Part shown: positions 62,290-64,000 of the stretch, piece after piece
Numbering within the stretch: the stretch's first letter is position 1
Layout: each line of letters starts with the position of its first letter
NCBI RefSeq assembly: GCF_016808095.1
Contig: NC_068973.1
Coordinates: forward strand, 32,172,077-32,236,076
Source of the DNA: Vigna angularis
Taxonomy: Eukaryota; Streptophyta; Magnoliopsida; Fabales; Fabaceae
Length of the DNA stretch: 64,000 nucleotides
Reading direction: 5' to 3'
Notes under the pieces: model-generated
Told to the model about the DNA's origin: nothing
Seen by the model: the letters and a program-made list of their open reading frames with translations, nothing else
Database searches by the model: none
Position numbers and translations under genes: made by a program

Positions 62290-63060
62290 CACTCATCTCA
62301 TATGAAGTATTTCCATTTTAGAATTTGTGCTTTGTCACGTTTTTGTCTTTCAAAGACGTCTCAGAGGGTGGAAGAGGAAAATGAGTATTTAAACTCTTTC
62401 TAGCCAAAATTTCTAAGCGATATGAGACTATTGGACGTGGTAGGAACATAGTTCCTAGTCGAGGTCTAAGGAGAATGATTGTTCATCTTCAATTAAGGGT
62501 TTAAGAGACCAATAGTTCTTCTTAAAACCTCGTTATTGACCCTATGGTGGAGACCAAGGTTCCAATTCTAAGTTAGGGTCAATCACCCTTCATCCAAGGT
62601 ATTGTTCACTTTTGGAGCCTATGTTCCGTCACGATTTTGTTCTTAAAAAGATGTCTTAGAGGGTGGAAGGAAAAAGGAATATTTAAAATGTATTTAGCCT
62701 CGACTCCTAAGCGATGTGGAACTATTGGGCATGATATGAACATAAGTCTCCCAGTCAAGGTTTGAGGGGAACGATTATTCGTCCCCATTAAAGGCTTTAA
62801 AGGGCTGATGATTTGTTTAGAACCTCATTATCGGCCCCACTTTGGATGTCAAATGTTCTTACTAGGATCTTGAACATGGACCTTCGGACATGTGGTGAGA
62901 TTTGAGTGGATTGGAGAACCCTGATGTTACTCTTGAGGGTTGAAACAGATGAGGATGTCTACTTGCAAAAGACTCTCTAACACTCAAGTCAGTAAAAGAG
63001 TTTAGATCTTTTGAGTAAGAGAGAATGACCAAGGAATGAAGAGATTGCGTTGTTACAACA
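62290..63060 (-). mobile_element. Ty3/gypsy LTR end, primer site and leader, decayed
   Basis: Read on the minus strand, CTGACTTGAGTGTTAGAGAG then TCTTTTGCAAGTAG (about 62965-63000) resembles the U5 end common in plant gypsy LTRs. Downstream, GAACATTTGACATCCAAAG + TGGGGCCG (about 62830-62860) resembles the LTR end plus a degenerate primer-binding site (intact forms read TTTGGCGCC...GTGGGGCC). The leader beyond it is tandemly duplicated. No coding sequence is attached. Confidence 0.5.
62310..62870. repeat. ~295-bp tandem duplication
   Basis: AGAGGGTGGAAG occurs at about 62363 and 62658 (295 bp apart). Parallel blocks follow in each copy: CTAAGCGAT, ACTATTGG, and CCTCGTTATTGACCC versus CCTCATTATCGGCCC. 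The two copies differ at perhaps a quarter of positions by eye. Confidence 0.8.
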
Positions 63061-63599
63061 ACTCCCAGCTCGTCATAGGCCAGGTAAAAGGGAGCTATCA
63101 TACTAGGTAACCATCTTTGCAAAAATACTTCCATATGGTAAAAAAACATTTCATAATGGTTCAATGAGTTTGAGATCAATCATATGCCAAGAAAAGAAAA
63201 CAACAAGATCGACATGTTGTCCATATTGGTCAACATAAAGAAATTCGACCAACATAGAACCCTCATCCAAAAAACCCTCTAACCACCGAGCTAGGATCAT
63301 GAGGATGTACTCAAGATTTCCCCAACCACACTAAGCTAGATAACCTCAATCTTAAGTTATTAGACCACTAACATACTCATCGCTGACTAAACCAAAGCAA
63401 AGTACATACATATATAGTGATTAGGGCATTCTACAATGTGTAAAATGAGGAAATATTCAAAAGAGGGTTTGTTGCACCTTTACTCAAGTGCCTATATTAG
63501 AAACAGGCCCAATATGTGCTTGTTGAGATGCATCGTAGCATATGCAGCATGCACTCTAAAGCTTGATGCATGGTCGTACGAGTACTAAAAGTCGGTTAT

Positions 63600-63790
63600 A
63601 ATTGGCCTACATTAAGAAAGATATCCATGAATACATCATGAAGTGTAAGAGTGTCAACAATTTGGCCCACTCCATCAGGTCCCTCTTGGAAAGTTGCACA
63701 CCATTGCTCCTTGGCCATTTATCACATGGGAAATGGACATATTAAGCCCTTTACAAGGTATAGAAAAAGCCAAAAGTTCATCACAAAGAT
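63600..63790 (+). pseudogene. Ty3/gypsy integrase remnant
   Basis: One frame reads KLHTIAPWPFITWEMDILSP, the junction of zinc-binding domain and integrase core, matching SSPWPFAQWGMDIVGPF of the element at position 1. Upstream pieces (KKDIHEYIMKCKS) fit the zinc domain with frameshifts. The catalytic core after this point is missing or unrecognisable. It is much older than the left-end element. Confidence 0.7.
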
Positions 63791-64000
63791 CTCGAGAAAA
63801 ATTAAAGCCCTATCTAAAGAAAGTCGATTGGCCCAATCAATAACCTCGACAACCAATCCTTCAGCTTGAGCACCAACCTGCTCACCACTTCACTATCAAC
63901 CTTGGGAATATCCTCAATGTCAACAATAATGACATCATCCATCGCATCCTTACCCATGTGAAATCGAACCAAGTCTAGGTCAGGGTAGATGTGAGCTAGT
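63791..64000. other. Right end, nothing identified
   Basis: No recognisable coding sequence. The minus strand has a Val/Asp-rich frame (DVIIVDIEDIPKVDSE) without a family match. Confidence 0.4.

Overview
This is a plant nuclear genome window. The genes have spliceosomal introns and plant-specific families (VQ protein, TTL thioredoxin, SmF, a chloroplast-targeted methyltransferase). Intergenic DNA is very AT-rich, with long (AT)n runs and nested plant transposons. Protein similarity recalled from memory suggests a legume, probably Phaseoleae (Vigna/Phaseolus-like); that is inference, not shown by the sequence.

Layout. 1-5258: 3' part of a Ty3/gypsy Tat-lineage retrotransposon: integrase, an 82-bp tandem array, a two-exon antisense ORF with its own TATA box, a polypurine tract and a 3' LTR. 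6213-8880 (-): five-exon gene for spliceosomal SmF. 10315-11241 (+): three-exon gene for an unidentified Cys-rich membrane protein with a basic tail. 15674-18913 (-): seven-exon TTL-type TPR/thioredoxin-like gene. 25503-30190: a solo LTR interrupted by a 2.03-kb Pack-MULE that carries pieces of a CHX cation/H+ exchanger, an LRR gene and an LRK10L/WAK-type receptor. 37066-38097 (+): intronless VQ-motif gene. 40964-46083: CACTA (En/Spm) element with palindromic subterminal repeats, a broken transposase, a Ulp1-like protease remnant and a nested solo LTR. 46555-47180: degenerate ~65-bp satellite. 47590-48430: LINE reverse-transcriptase remnant. 53724-57328 (-): eight-exon SAM methyltransferase gene, with tRNA-Lys(CUU) at 57421-57493 just upstream. 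58023-60775: second solo LTR of the same family as the one holding the Pack-MULE, in opposite orientation. 61080-64000: decayed copia and gypsy pieces.

Five host protein genes and one tRNA gene are well supported. They show no pathway relationship and look like ordinary dispersed genes separated by transposon-rich DNA. The most notable content is transposon architecture: the gene-capturing Pack-MULE, placed 5 bp from the TATA box of a solo LTR; the antisense spliced gene of the Tat element; the CACTA element with a nested LTR; and two diverged LTR copies that both keep a 34-bp minisatellite. Exon boundaries were derived by hand from splice sites and reading frame, and no database search was possible.
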